From an uncultured Eubacteriales bacterium (lineage in GTDB: Bacteria; Bacillota; Clostridia; Oscillospirales; Acutalibacteraceae), in the NCBI GenBank assembly GCA_934491515.1, contig CAKSTF010000013.1, positions 1 to 50,374 of the forward strand: DNA of 50,374 nucleotides, in the 5' to 3' direction. Under the pieces are notes generated by a model. It was given only the letters and a program-made list of their open reading frames with translations, did not search any database and was not told the origin of the DNA. Below are positions 1 through 9,400 of the stretch, piece after piece; the stretch's first letter is position 1; each line of letters opens with the position of its first letter. Position numbers and translations under genes: made by a program.

Positions 1-547
1 TTGTAAAACCGTATATAAACATAAGCGCAACAGGCCAAAAGAGGAGTCCGGCACCGTGCATTATATCTACGCTTCCGACAAAGGGTATATACGTTTCGTG
101 CATACCCGAAAAGGCAAGTGCCGTAAGGTAAAGCGCCGCCACAAGCATCTGCAAAAACGTTTTCTGCCTTGCCGTAAGACCGAGGTTGCGTTTTTTTACA
201 ACCTTTATATAATCATCGAAAAATCCGATCGCGCCCATACAAAGCGGCATAATAATACCTGCCGCCATAATTCCGGCACGGTCCGCCGTGTGAAATTCGC
301 CGTAAAGTTTGCTTTGCGACAAAGCAGATGTGCAATATGCCGCCGCAAAGGAAATAACGGTACCGGCAATCATCATAATGCCGCCCATTGTGGGCGTTCC
401 CTGTTTTGATTTATGCCATTTGGGACCTATATCAAGTATAGTTTGCCCGAATTTGAGTTTTCTAAGATAAGGTATTACAATAAATCCAAGCAAAGAAGTT
501 ATAAGAAACGAGGTCAGCGCCGCAATTACCGTAACATAATTTTTCAT
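1..547 (-). CDS. mraY: Phospho-N-acetylmuramoyl-pentapeptide transferase, C-terminus cut by window edge
   Basis: Transfers phospho-MurNAc-pentapeptide from UDP to undecaprenyl phosphate, making lipid I on the inner face of the membrane. I translated the minus strand: ATG at 547, about 182 residues visible. The N-terminal membrane helix (residues ~6-26), the TPTMGGIM segment and the catalytic GFFDDYIKVVKKRNLGLT segment (Asp-Asp pair plus basic loop) are diagnostic of MraY. Further hydrophobic helices follow and the gene runs off the left edge, so the C-terminal half is not visible. The start overlaps the murE stop by 4 bp (ATGA), so it is translationally coupled in the dcw operon. Identity is certain; nothing odd is seen in the visible part. 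Confidence 0.95.
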   Translation of the reverse strand, partial: MKNYVTVIAALTSFLITSLLGFIVIPYLRKLKFGQTILDIGPKWHKSKQGTPTMGGIMMIAGTVISFAAAYCTSALSQSKLYGEFHTADRAGIMAAGIIMPLCMGAIGFFDDYIKVVKKRNLGLTARQKTFLQMLVAALYLTALAFSGMHETYIPFVGSVDIMHGAGLLFWPVALMFIYGFT

Positions 548-1992
548 TTCTGTTCTTTCCTTTTTTCTTTAGTTTCCGAAACGGCTTCGGCCACAACCTC
601 GCGTTCGTCAAGATGCACCGTACCGCTTGCAAGTATCTGATAGGTTTCGTGTCCCTTACCGGCAAGAACTATTATATCACCCGGCATACCTATTGAAATC
701 GCATATTTGATTGCTTCCGTGCGGTTGGGTATAACTTTAAGCGGTGTTTTAAAGCCCTCGGTTCCCACAAGTATATCATCTATTATTGCCTGCGGATCTT
801 CGCTTCGCGGGTTATCGCTCGTAACGATTACAAAATCCGCGTTGTGTACCGCTATGTTGCCCATTATGGGGCGTTTTGTTTTATCCCTGTCGCCGCCGCA
901 TCCGAACAAAACAATCAGCCTGTTTTTTTCACATTCCTTAAAAGTGGAAAGAATGTTTTTAAGGCCGTCCGGCGTGTGGGCATAGTCAATTATAACCGTA
1001 AATCCAAGGTCGCACGGCACAACCTCCGCCCTGCCCTTTACGCCCTCAAGCAAGGAAAGTCCCTTTGCGGCGATTTCGGCGGAAATTCCGCATTCAATAG
1101 CGGCAACAGCTGCCGCAAGAGAGTTATATATCGTAAATTTGCCGCCTGTATTAACTGTAATTTCGGTAAGTTTGCCGCCGCCCAAAAGCTGATAACGCAC
1201 GCTTGCAGGGCGATATATTATAGACTTTGCGCTGTATGTTGAATCATTGCCGAGCGAATAGGTCACTATATTGCAGTCAAGACCCTCCATAAGCTTTCCG
1301 GCATACGGGTCGTCAAGATTTATAACCGCCGTTTTGCAGGCGTAAAACAATTTTTTCTTGGCAGCCAGATACTCCTCCATGGTTTTATGGTAGTCAAGAT
1401 GATCCTGCGTAAGATTTGTAAATATTGCAACGTCAAACTCAATTCCCTCCACCCTTCTTTGATGAAGCGCATGGGAGGAAACCTCCATAACCGCATAGTC
1501 GCAGCCCTCGCTTACGGCTTTGGCAAAAAAAGCGTTAAGTTCGTACACGCCGGGCGTTGTGTTATGCGATTCGGTAACCGCATCGCCTATCATATTCTGT
1601 ATTGTTCCGATAAGGGCGACCCTGTGACCGGCGGTTTCAAGAACTTTCTTAAGCATATAGGTAACCGAAGTTTTACCGTTTGTTCCCGTAACGCCTATAA
1701 TGTGAAGTTTTTTTGCGGGAAAATCGAAAACCTTGCCACACATATAGGAAAACACAGAATGTGTATCATCAACGATAACCTGGTTTGCAAGACCCAAATC
1801 CTTTTCGCATACAATAACCGCCGCGCCGTTTTGAAGGGCGGACTTTGCATAGTTGTGACCGTCGTTATCGGGTCCTTTTATGCAAACGAACACGCTGCCC
1901 TGTGTTACTTTGCGCGAATCGCAGGTAACGCCGCCTATTTCCGTGTTTTCAAAGTCGCCGTTATACTGCGGCAACAACTCCTTAAAAAGCAT
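544..1992 (-). CDS. murE: UDP-MurNAc-L-Ala-D-Glu:meso-diaminopimelate ligase
   Basis: ATP-dependent cytoplasmic Mur ligase adding the third stem-peptide residue of peptidoglycan. It has 482 aa, the usual length. The ATP loop GTNGKTS is at ~103-109 and the ligase central domain and C-terminal domain follow. The substrate motif DNPR at ~393-396 is the signature of diaminopimelate-adding MurE (lysine enzymes differ here), so the wall is inferred to be DAP-type. AAGGAG lies 7 nt before the ATG. It sits 14 bp after the PBP gene and overlaps mraY by 4 bp. In most Clostridia murF follows murE; here mraY follows directly. Confidence 0.96.
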   Translation of the reverse strand: MLFKELLPQYNGDFENTEIGGVTCDSRKVTQGSVFVCIKGPDNDGHNYAKSALQNGAAVIVCEKDLGLANQVIVDDTHSVFSYMCGKVFDFPAKKLHIIGVTGTNGKTSVTYMLKKVLETAGHRVALIGTIQNMIGDAVTESHNTTPGVYELNAFFAKAVSEGCDYAVMEVSSHALHQRRVEGIEFDVAIFTNLTQDHLDYHKTMEEYLAAKKKLFYACKTAVINLDDPYAGKLMEGLDCNIVTYSLGNDSTYSAKSIIYRPASVRYQLLGGGKLTEITVNTGGKFTIYNSLAAAVAAIECGISAEIAAKGLSLLEGVKGRAEVVPCDLGFTVIIDYAHTPDGLKNILSTFKECEKNRLIVLFGCGGDRDKTKRPIMGNIAVHNADFVIVTSDNPRSEDPQAIIDDILVGTEGFKTPLKVIPNRTEAIKYAISIGMPGDIIVLAGKGHETYQILASGTVHLDEREVVAEAVSETKEKRKEQK

Positions 1993-2006
1993 TGGTATCT
2001 CCTTTG

Positions 2007-4262
2007 TTATCTTTCTGCCATATCGGGTTGGGTTTCTTCGGTAAAACTTACTGTAATTATCTGGCCTTTTTTGACCTTTGTGCCCGCGGGCACACTTTGT
2101 TTATAGGACTTAGCGCCCGAAGAGGACGCATTGCCCGAAAACTCAATATTTATCGAGGCGGCAGCCGCTGCGGTGTTTACCTGCGCTGCGGTAAGTCCCG
2201 TAAGCTGCGGCACCGTTGTTTCCTCTTCGGCGGTATCGTCGGTGTAAATAATGACCGTACCGCCCTTGTATACGGAAGAACCGGCTTCCGGCAGCTGGCG
2301 TTTAACTTCGCCGCCGTTTCCTACGATTTTATAATCAAGTCCCGCACTGTTAAGCAGACTTTTTGCGGTTGCAATCGGTTTGCCCGAAAGGTCCGGAACC
2401 GCCACCGCAAGATTTTTAAGTTCTTCTTCGCTGTACTGCGGTTCAAATCCCAGATAAGGCAGAATATCCGCCATTATCTTAGATGCCGCCGGCGCGGATA
2501 CCTGACTTCCGTAATATGCTCCTCCGGTTGGCTGGTCAATCATAACAAACACGGCGATTTCGGGGTTTTCTATCGGCGCTATGCCTACATAGGAACCGAT
2601 ATAAAGTCCTCTGTTACCGCTTGAAAGAATAAGTGCCATTTTTTGCGAAGTTCCCGTTTTACCGCCTACGCGGTAACCGGCAACTTTTCCGTTTTTTGCG
2701 CCGTTCTGAACCACGTATTCAAGGTAAGTGCGCATTTTATCTGATGTGGCTTTTGAAATAACCTGACGTTTTGCATCGGTTGAAACGGTTTTCTTTACGT
2801 TGCCGTCGCTGTCTACCACCTTGCTTACAAGGTGCGGCTGCACAAGATAACCGCCGTTTGTAACCGCTGCAGCCAGAGTTATCATCTGCATAGGTGTTAT
2901 GTTAAAGGTCTGACCGAAGGAGGCGGACGCCAATTCAACGGGACCCATTTTATCTTCACTGTAATAGTTTGAATAGGCTTCGCCGGGAAGGTCGATTCCG
3001 GTTCTCTCGCCAAGTCCGAAAGCCTTGAAATATTTTGAAAAAGAATGAACGCCTATTAACTGACCTATCTGTATAAACGCCGGATTGCAGGAATTTGCAA
3101 GTGCCTGAACAAGGTTTTGCGTTCCGTGGCCGCCTCTGTTTTCGTGGCAGTTATATTCTGTGCCCGAAACCACGTATGTGTGATTGCATGTAAACGTGCT
3201 TTTTTCGTTTACAAGGTTTTCTTCCAAAGCGGTCGACGCGGTAAATATTTTAAATACCGAACCGGGTTCGTAAGTATCCGAAACCGCTTTGTTTCTCCAC
3301 TGCCTGTTAAGCAGTTGTGCCTTTAAGGTTTTCTTTGCTTCCTCGTCCGCCGCGGCGTCTACCTGTGCCTGATCTTCGGCAGAAAGCGTAAACGGGTCGT
3401 TGGGGTTAAAGTCACCGCTTACCGCCATACCGAGTATTTCGCCGGTATTTACATTCATAACTATCGCGGCGCCGCGTTCTACCGCATTGAATTCCTCAAC
3501 GGCGGCGTCAAGATATTTCTCGGCAGCGTACTGCACATAGGAGTCTATCGTAAGGACAAGGGAATCGCCTTGCTTTGCTTCTTCAACCTTTTCGTAGGTA
3601 AACGGCATATTGGTGCCCTTGGCGTTTTTTGCCGCAACCACCCTGCCGGCAACTCCCGTAAGGATATTGTCGTAATAACTTTCAAGTCCGGCAAGACCTT
3701 GGTTATCATCACCCACAAAGCCCAAAACGGCGGATGCCAATGTGTCGTTCGGATAATAACGCTTTGTTGTTTCGTCGAGACCTATGTAACTTGAAAGTTC
3801 AAGTTTTGAATTATCGGAAATAAACTTTCTTATTTTATCGGCTGTGTCTTTTTCTATCTTCTTTTTAAGTATTACATAGTATGTTTTTTGTTTTGTTTTT
3901 TCGTAAATATCGTTTTCATCTATTCCGAGTATGGGGGAAAGTCCTTCGGATATGGTTTTGCGCACCTTTTCCGCTTTTTCTTTATCGGACATACCGTTTA
4001 TCCCGTTCGGGGTGATATAAACGGTCCACGCCGTGGCGCTTGTAGCCAGAAGATTCATATTTTTATCGTAAATCTCGCCGCGGGGCGCCGTTACAAGGCT
4101 GTCGTAAAGCTGCTGTTCCGAAGCCAACGCCTGATATTTTTCGCCCTTGAAAATCATTATGTTTATAAGGCTGCCGGTAGAAACAACGGTAAGGCAAAGG
4201 ATTACCGAAACCATGACCACAACAGCCCTTACGATCATCTGTTTATTAGGCTTTGCCGACAC
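2007..4262 (-). CDS. spoVD: PASTA-domain transpeptidase (class B PBP, SpoVD/PbpB type)
   Basis: Class B penicillin-binding protein that cross-links septal or spore-cortex peptidoglycan. An N-terminal membrane anchor (~residues 11-32) is followed by the dimerisation domain and the transpeptidase domain with GSVFK (SxxK serine), SCN (SxN) and GKTGTS (KTG box). Two C-terminal PASTA repeats follow (VPDLSGKPIATAKSLL.. and VPQLTGLTAAQVNTAA..). About 751 aa. I chose the GTG at 4262 because AGGGG lies 6 nt upstream; the reading frame extends to a TTG at 4289 that has no ribosome site. Only one such PBP is present, so whether it serves division, sporulation or both cannot be told from sequence. Confidence 0.9.
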   Translation of the reverse strand: MSAKPNKQMIVRAVVVMVSVILCLTVVSTGSLINIMIFKGEKYQALASEQQLYDSLVTAPRGEIYDKNMNLLATSATAWTVYITPNGINGMSDKEKAEKVRKTISEGLSPILGIDENDIYEKTKQKTYYVILKKKIEKDTADKIRKFISDNSKLELSSYIGLDETTKRYYPNDTLASAVLGFVGDDNQGLAGLESYYDNILTGVAGRVVAAKNAKGTNMPFTYEKVEEAKQGDSLVLTIDSYVQYAAEKYLDAAVEEFNAVERGAAIVMNVNTGEILGMAVSGDFNPNDPFTLSAEDQAQVDAAADEEAKKTLKAQLLNRQWRNKAVSDTYEPGSVFKIFTASTALEENLVNEKSTFTCNHTYVVSGTEYNCHENRGGHGTQNLVQALANSCNPAFIQIGQLIGVHSFSKYFKAFGLGERTGIDLPGEAYSNYYSEDKMGPVELASASFGQTFNITPMQMITLAAAVTNGGYLVQPHLVSKVVDSDGNVKKTVSTDAKRQVISKATSDKMRTYLEYVVQNGAKNGKVAGYRVGGKTGTSQKMALILSSGNRGLYIGSYVGIAPIENPEIAVFVMIDQPTGGAYYGSQVSAPAASKIMADILPYLGFEPQYSEEELKNLAVAVPDLSGKPIATAKSLLNSAGLDYKIVGNGGEVKRQLPEAGSSVYKGGTVIIYTDDTAEEETTVPQLTGLTAAQVNTAAAAASINIEFSGNASSSGAKSYKQSVPAGTKVKKGQIITVSFTEETQPDMAER

Positions 4263-4329
4263 AGTAATCCCCTGCCTTTCTTTTTGCAAAACCGCTTTTT
4301 TAAAAGCAATTTTAATACTTATTATACCC

Positions 4330-4369
4330 GAATACGAGAGTCAAAGTTTCCTCCTTAACTCTCGTATTC
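4330..4369 (-). promoter_or_regulatory. 12-bp perfect inverted repeat with ribosome-site loop between ftsL and the PBP gene
   Basis: Arms 4330-4341 and 4358-4369 are exact inverted repeats with a 16-nt loop. On the minus strand the loop carries AAGGAGG, followed 5 nt later by a TTG that opens a 10-codon frame (TTG ACT CTC ... TAA) inside the descending arm. It lies in the 140-bp gap between ftsL and the PBP gene, with no U-run, so a simple terminator is unlikely. It could be a leader-peptide control element or an mRNA processing site; function is inferred only. Confidence 0.5.
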
Positions 4370-4402
4370 TCTCTTTATTATATTATTGCAAATGCCGTAC
4401 TA

Positions 4403-4876
4403 TTACTGACGGCTGTTAATGGTTTCGCCCTTGCTGTTAACCGCGGTGTTCTTATCGTTCACGCGAATGTATTTTACCTGGCTTTTATCAAGTTTTCTCA
4501 TTCCGAGTTCGGTTGCTTCAACCTCGATATTCGAATAGGATATCCGCCTTTCAAGTTCAACCTGAAGGCTTGTCCTTTCGCTTTCAATAACGTCAAGTTC
4601 GCTTTTAACGTCGTTTATCTGCGAATTTACTTCGTTTATGCGAAGTCTTAAATAAATGTTGCCGCAAAGTGCCGCAAGTATTATCACGCTGAACATAACC
4701 GCAAATGCCGAAAGCGAAACCGTTCTTTTAGCGGCGCGCGCGCGTGTCCTTTTTGCGGCAACGGGCATTTTTACAATATTATCCTGCGGTTCCTGTTTAA
4801 CTGCCTCGGAACTGCGGGGCATAAACATATTAAAATCGTACGCAAGACTGTCGTTATAATATTTTAAATTGTCCAC
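4403..4876 (-). CDS. ftsL: FtsL-like septum-formation initiator
   Basis: Small bitopic division protein that partners with DivIC and the septal PBP. 157 aa: a basic cytoplasmic N-terminus (KRTRARAAKRT), one membrane helix (~residues 54-74, LSAFAVMFSVIILAALCGN), then a heptad-rich extracytoplasmic coiled coil (INEVNSQINDVKSELDVIES). Position between rsmH and the PBP gene is the standard ftsL slot. The start is a GTG at 4876 with GGAG 9 nt upstream; that ribosome site overlaps the rsmH stop codon. Sequence conservation in FtsL is weak, so the call rests on topology and synteny. Confidence 0.85.
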   Translation of the reverse strand: MDNLKYYNDSLAYDFNMFMPRSSEAVKQEPQDNIVKMPVAAKRTRARAAKRTVSLSAFAVMFSVIILAALCGNIYLRLRINEVNSQINDVKSELDVIESERTSLQVELERRISYSNIEVEATELGMRKLDKSQVKYIRVNDKNTAVNSKGETINSRQ

Positions 4877-4888
4877 ACAGTGTCACTC

Positions 4889-5815
4889 CTACAGTTTTAT
4901 CACACAGCGCAATTTCGCGCTGCGGCTTCTTTTGTTAACGGAAAGTTCTTTTTCGCCGGCAGTTATCGGCTTACGGTTTTCAAGGCGGCCTCTCGGCTTT
5001 TTGCCGCACACACAAACAGGCAAATCCGGCGGACAGGTACACCCCGTACAAAACTCTTTAAACTTTTGTTTTACTATTCTGTCCTCAAGCGAATGAAAAG
5101 TTATAACCGCAAGCACGCCGCCCGAAGCCAGCAGGTCAAAAGCGTCATCAAGAACGCTTTTAAGTTCGTCAAGTTCGCCGTTCACGGCAATGCGCAGCGC
5201 CTGAAAACATTTTCTTGCAGGATGTCCGTCGCGTCGGGCGCTTGCCGGAACCGATGCCGCAATAATATCGGCAAGTTCGGTAGTGGATTCAATTTTCTGC
5301 TTTTCGCGCGCACGCACGATGTTCCCTGCTATTTTATAGGCGAATTTTTCTTCGCCGTAATCCCTGAATATTTTTGTAAGTTCCTCACGCGAAAGACCGT
5401 TTACAAGATCCGCCGCCGTTGTGCTTGAAAGTCCCATTCGCATATCAAGCGGCGCCTCCGCTTTATAAGAAAATCCCCTATCGCCGTTATCAAGCTGATA
5501 GGACGAAACTCCAAGGTCAAGCAAAACGCCGTCGATTTTTAAAATTCCCAAATTTTCCAAAACCGATTTCATATCGGAAAATTTTGCGTTAATTACGGTC
5601 GCCGGATATCCCGCAAGTCGCTCGGCGGCTACCTTTACGGCTTCCGTGTCCCTGTCAAGAGCAATAAGTCTGCCGCCTTTAAGACGCTTTGCTATTTCTC
5701 GGGAATGACCGGCGCCTCCGGCGGTACCGTCTACATAAATTCCGTCCGGCTTTATATTAAGCGAGTTTATTGTTTCGTTCAAAAGTACCGAAATATGTGA
5801 AAATTCCATAATCAA
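4889..5815 (-). CDS. rsmH: 16S rRNA (cytosine1402-N4)-methyltransferase
   Basis: S-adenosylmethionine-dependent methylase of 16S rRNA C1402 (MraW). 308 aa, normal length. SAM-binding motif VDGTAGGAGHS near residue 30, DLGVSSYQLD and the C-terminal FHSLEDRIVKQKF segment are typical. A cysteine-rich stretch CTGCTCPPDLPVCVCGKKP is seen in Firmicutes members. The frame opens with TTG at 5815, overlapping the mraZ stop, with GAGG ~10 nt upstream; an ATG two codons later (5809) is an alternative start. Second gene of the dcw operon. Confidence 0.96.
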   Translation of the reverse strand: MIMEFSHISVLLNETINSLNIKPDGIYVDGTAGGAGHSREIAKRLKGGRLIALDRDTEAVKVAAERLAGYPATVINAKFSDMKSVLENLGILKIDGVLLDLGVSSYQLDNGDRGFSYKAEAPLDMRMGLSSTTAADLVNGLSREELTKIFRDYGEEKFAYKIAGNIVRAREKQKIESTTELADIIAASVPASARRDGHPARKCFQALRIAVNGELDELKSVLDDAFDLLASGGVLAVITFHSLEDRIVKQKFKEFCTGCTCPPDLPVCVCGKKPRGRLENRKPITAGEKELSVNKRSRSAKLRCVIKL

Positions 5816-6237
5816 AAATCAAGTTCCTCTACGATAGAGGCAATGGATTCGGGCGTACATTCCTTAACTTCGTCCGCCCACAGGTCTTTGTTCCATATTT
5901 CAAGGTTGGTATCAACGCCGATGATGTGCGCTTCGGTTTCAAGGTTTGCATACTCGCGCAAAGCGGCGGGCAAAAGAATTCTGCCCTGTGTGTCAAATTC
6001 AACGTTGAAAGCGCCGTCGTAAAGAAAACGCTTTACGGCGCTTGATTTAGACATAGGAAGACTTCCTATTTTTTCAACAAGTTCTTCCCACTTTTTCATG
6101 GGATACACGCACACGCAGCGTTTGCCGAAAATTCCGCGGCAGATCATAAAACTGTCGCCCAGTTCAAAGCGCAGTTTTGCGGGTATGGCAATTCTGCCCT
6201 TTTTATCAATTGTATGGTCGTAACCGCCGTAGAGCAT
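5812..6237 (-). CDS. mraZ: Transcriptional regulator / division-cluster repressor MraZ
   Basis: DNA-binding protein of the SpoVT-AbrB fold that represses its own dcw operon. 141 aa from the ATG at 6237 (GAGG 8 nt upstream; a GTG three codons earlier is open but overlaps that site). Two tandem halves are visible: DKKGRIAIPAKLR near the N-terminus and DTQGRILLPAALREY in the second half, each the swapped-hairpin DNA-binding motif. It is first in the cluster and four direct repeats fitting its operator lie just upstream. The stop overlaps the rsmH start. Confidence 0.96.
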   Translation of the reverse strand: MLYGGYDHTIDKKGRIAIPAKLRFELGDSFMICRGIFGKRCVCVYPMKKWEELVEKIGSLPMSKSSAVKRFLYDGAFNVEFDTQGRILLPAALREYANLETEAHIIGVDTNLEIWNKDLWADEVKECTPESIASIVEELDF

Positions 6238-6257
6238 TTTTGCCACCTCGCTTTCAA

Positions 6258-6303
6258 CACTTCAATACACTTTATAGGTAAAACGCTACACTTTTCACCA
6301 CTT
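6258..6303 (-). promoter_or_regulatory. MraZ operator: four direct AAGTG repeats
   Basis: On the minus strand AAGTG(T/G) occurs at plus positions 6299-6303, 6289-6293, 6268-6272 and 6258-6262. Spacings are 10, 21 and 10 bp, so all four sit on one face of the helix. MraZ is known to bind tandem short repeats before mraZ (AAAGTG[T/G] in Mollicutes). Here they lie between the -10 and the start codon, in the first part of the transcript region. Confidence 0.75.
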
Positions 6304-6309
6304 ATTTGT

Positions 6310-6338
6310 ATTATAAGACCACCATTTGAAAAAAGCAA
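6310..6338 (-). promoter_or_regulatory. Promoter of the dcw operon
   Basis: Minus-strand -35 TTGCTT (6333-6338), 17-bp spacer, -10 TATAAT (6310-6315). It reads straight into the AAGTG repeats and mraZ. Confidence 0.8.
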
Positions 6339-6375
6339 GACTTTTTTTAAAAAAAGTAACATTTTAACAAAAAAA

Positions 6376-6407
6376 TTTCCCGAACCCAATTTCTTGAGTT
6401 CGGGAAA
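6376..6407 (-). terminator. Terminator of the PFOR gene
   Basis: Stem TTTCCCGAAC (6376-6385) with GTTCGGGAAA (6398-6407), loop 12 nt, followed on the minus strand by a run of seven T. It lies 40 bp after the PFOR stop and upstream of the dcw promoter. Confidence 0.85.
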
Positions 6408-6446
6408 CCGATTTACAGTATTTTTACAACGTAAAACTATCCTGCA

Positions 6447-9400
6447 TTACTTGCCGTAAAGTTCAACAAGTTTTTCAAGATGTGCACGGCGTGCCTTTGC
6501 GTTTTCTGCCGCCTTATCAAAGAGTTTTTCTGCTCTTTCGGGGAATTCGCGGGTAAGACGGTTGTATCTTGCTTCGCCCATAATGAATTCCTTATAGTCG
6601 GCAGTAGCAGGCTTGCTGTCAAGCGAGAAGGGATTTTTGCCTTCTGCCTTAAGCGCCGGATTGTAACGGAAAAGATCCCAATATCCTGCGTCAACAGCCT
6701 TCTTCATTTCTGCCTGGCAGTTAACCATACCGCCCTTGATGGAGTGCATCTCGCAGGGGGCATAACCGATTATAAGGGACGGACCGTCATACGCTTCGGC
6801 TTCTTTTATTGCCTTAAGCGTCTGGTTCTGATCGGCACCCATCGCTATCTGCGCAACATAGATGTAGCCGTAAGACATTGCGATTTCGGCAAGGCTCTTC
6901 TTAGCGATTGCTTTACCGGCAGCCGCAAACTGTGCAACCTGACCGATATTTGAAGCCTTGGACGCCTGACCGCCCGTGTTGGAGTAAACTTCGGTATCGA
7001 ATACCATAATGTTTACGTTGTCGCCTGCGGCAAGAACGTGGTCAACGCCGCCGAAGCCGATATCATATGCCCAACCGTCGCCGCCGAAGATCCATACGGA
7101 TTTCTTGGAGAGGTACTCGGCGTTTTCAACAACGTCGCGGCAGAGGTCGCAATCGGCGCCTGCAGCCTTAATGGCCTTAACAAGAGCCTTTGAAGCGTCG
7201 GAGTTCTTAGCGCCGTCGTTAAGTGTGTCAAGGTAAGCGGCAGCAGCCGTTTTAACATCGGCAGAAGAGGTCTTTTCGGCTATTTCGCGAACCTCGTCGA
7301 TAAGACGGTTTCTTATAGCCTGCTGACCGAGGTACATACCGTAACCGTGCTCGGCATTATCCTCAAACAGGGAGTTTGCCCATGCAGGTCCGTGACCTTC
7401 TGCGTCGGTAGTATAAGGCGAGGTAGCCGCGGGGCCGCCCCAAATGGACGAACAGCCGGTAGCGTTGGAAATATACATTCTGTCGCCGAAAAGCTGTGTG
7501 ATAAGGCGTGCGTAAGAAGTTTCGGCACAGCCTGCGCAAGAGCCGGAGAATTCAAGCAGCGGCTTCTTGAACTGGGAGGAGATTACCGTAGCGTCGGAAG
7601 CAATGCCGGGCTTTTCGGTAACCTTTTCAACGCAGTAATCAAATACTTCCTGCTCGGGAAGCTGAGATTCCTGAGATACCATTTTAAGCGATTTGGTGGG
7701 GCATGCGCCTACGCAAACGCCGCATCCCATACAGTCAAGCGGAGAAACAGCAAGCGCGAACGAATATCCGGCGTTCTGAACAGCCTTTGCCTTTTCGGCA
7801 TAACGGATGTTAGAGGGCGCAGCAGCCTTTTCGGCTTCATCAAGCGCATAGGGACGGATGGTAGCGTGCGGACAAACAAATGCGCACTTGTTGCAGGCAA
7901 CACAGGTCGTTTCGTTCCATTCGGGAACCATAACGGCAACGCCGCGCTTTTCGTAAGCGGAAGCGCCCTGTTCAAATGTACCGTCCGCATGGGGAACGAA
8001 TGCCGAAACAGGAACTTCATAACCGTTCATAAGGCCTACGGGTTTCATAATGGTATCAACCATTTCAACCAGTTTTGCGGGGCCTTCTTCATGTACGGGC
8101 TTCTTGTGGTCTTCAGCGTTTGCCCAATCTGCCGGAACATCTATCTTAACAAACGCGGTAGCACCTGCGTCGATAGCCTTCCAGTTCATTTCAACAACGT
8201 CCATACCCTTCTTAGCGTAGGAAGCCTCTGCCTTTTCTTTCATGTACTTGATAGCGTCTTCGGCAGGAAGAACTTTGGCAAGTGCAAAGAAAGCGGACTG
8301 AAGTATGGTATTTGTACGCTTGCCCATACCGATCTTTGCGGCAAGGTCGATAGCGTTAACAGTGTAAAGCTGAATGTTGTTCTTGGCAATATAACGTTTT
8401 GCCTCCGCGGGCATATGCTCATTGAGTTCTTCGGGAGTCCACTGGCAGTTGATAAGATATACGCCGCCGGGTTTAACGTCATTTACCATCTTGTAGCCCT
8501 TGATTACATAAGAGGGGTTGTGGCAGGCAACAAAGTCAGCCTTATTGATGTAGTAGGGGCTCTTGATAGGCTTATCGCCGAAGCGGAGGTGAGAAACGGT
8601 GATACCGCCGGTCTTCTTGGAGTCATACTGGAAGTATGCCTGAACGTACTTGTCGGTATGATCGCCTATAATCTTTATGGAGTTCTTGTTTGCACCAACG
8701 GTACCGTCGCCGCCGAGACCCCAGAACTTGCACTCGATAGTGCCTTCCGCTGCGGTGTTCGGCGCTTCCTCTTCTTCAAGGGAAAGATGCGTAACATCAT
8801 CATTGATACCGATTGTAAACTGCTCTTTCGGAGCGTCTTTGGTAAGTTCTTTAAATACCGCAAATACGCTTGCGGGAGGAGTATCCTTAGAACCGAGGCC
8901 GTATCTGCCGCCGATAACGGTGTCTATCTTGCGACCCTGCTGTGCAAGCGCGCTGATAACGTCCATATAAAGCGGTTCACCGAGTGCGCCGGGTTCCTTG
9001 GTCCTGTCGAGAACAGCAATCTTCTTAACAGTTTCAGGAATAGCGGCAACAAGTTTTTCAGCCGAGAAAGGACGGTAAAGGCGAACCTTTACAAGACCTA
9101 CCTTTTCGCCTGCGGCGGTAAGATAATCGATAACCTCTTCCGCAACGTCGCAGATAGAGCCCATAGCGATTATTACACGCTCCGCATCGGGTGCGCCATA
9201 GTAGTTGAAGAGTTTATAGTCGGTGCCGAGTTTCGCGTTGACTTTATCCATATATTCTTCAACGATTGCAGGAAGCGCAGTATAGTAATCGTTGCAGGCT
9301 TCTCTGTGCTGGAAGAAGATATCGTCGTTTTCGTGGCTGCCGCGCATAACGGGGCGTTCGGGATTAAGCGCACGTTTACGGAATGCCTTAACGGCGTCCA

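Noticed and set aside
4087..4376. Extra small ORFs on the plus strand opposite the PBP gene start
   Set aside because: No ribosome sites and antisense to a certain gene.
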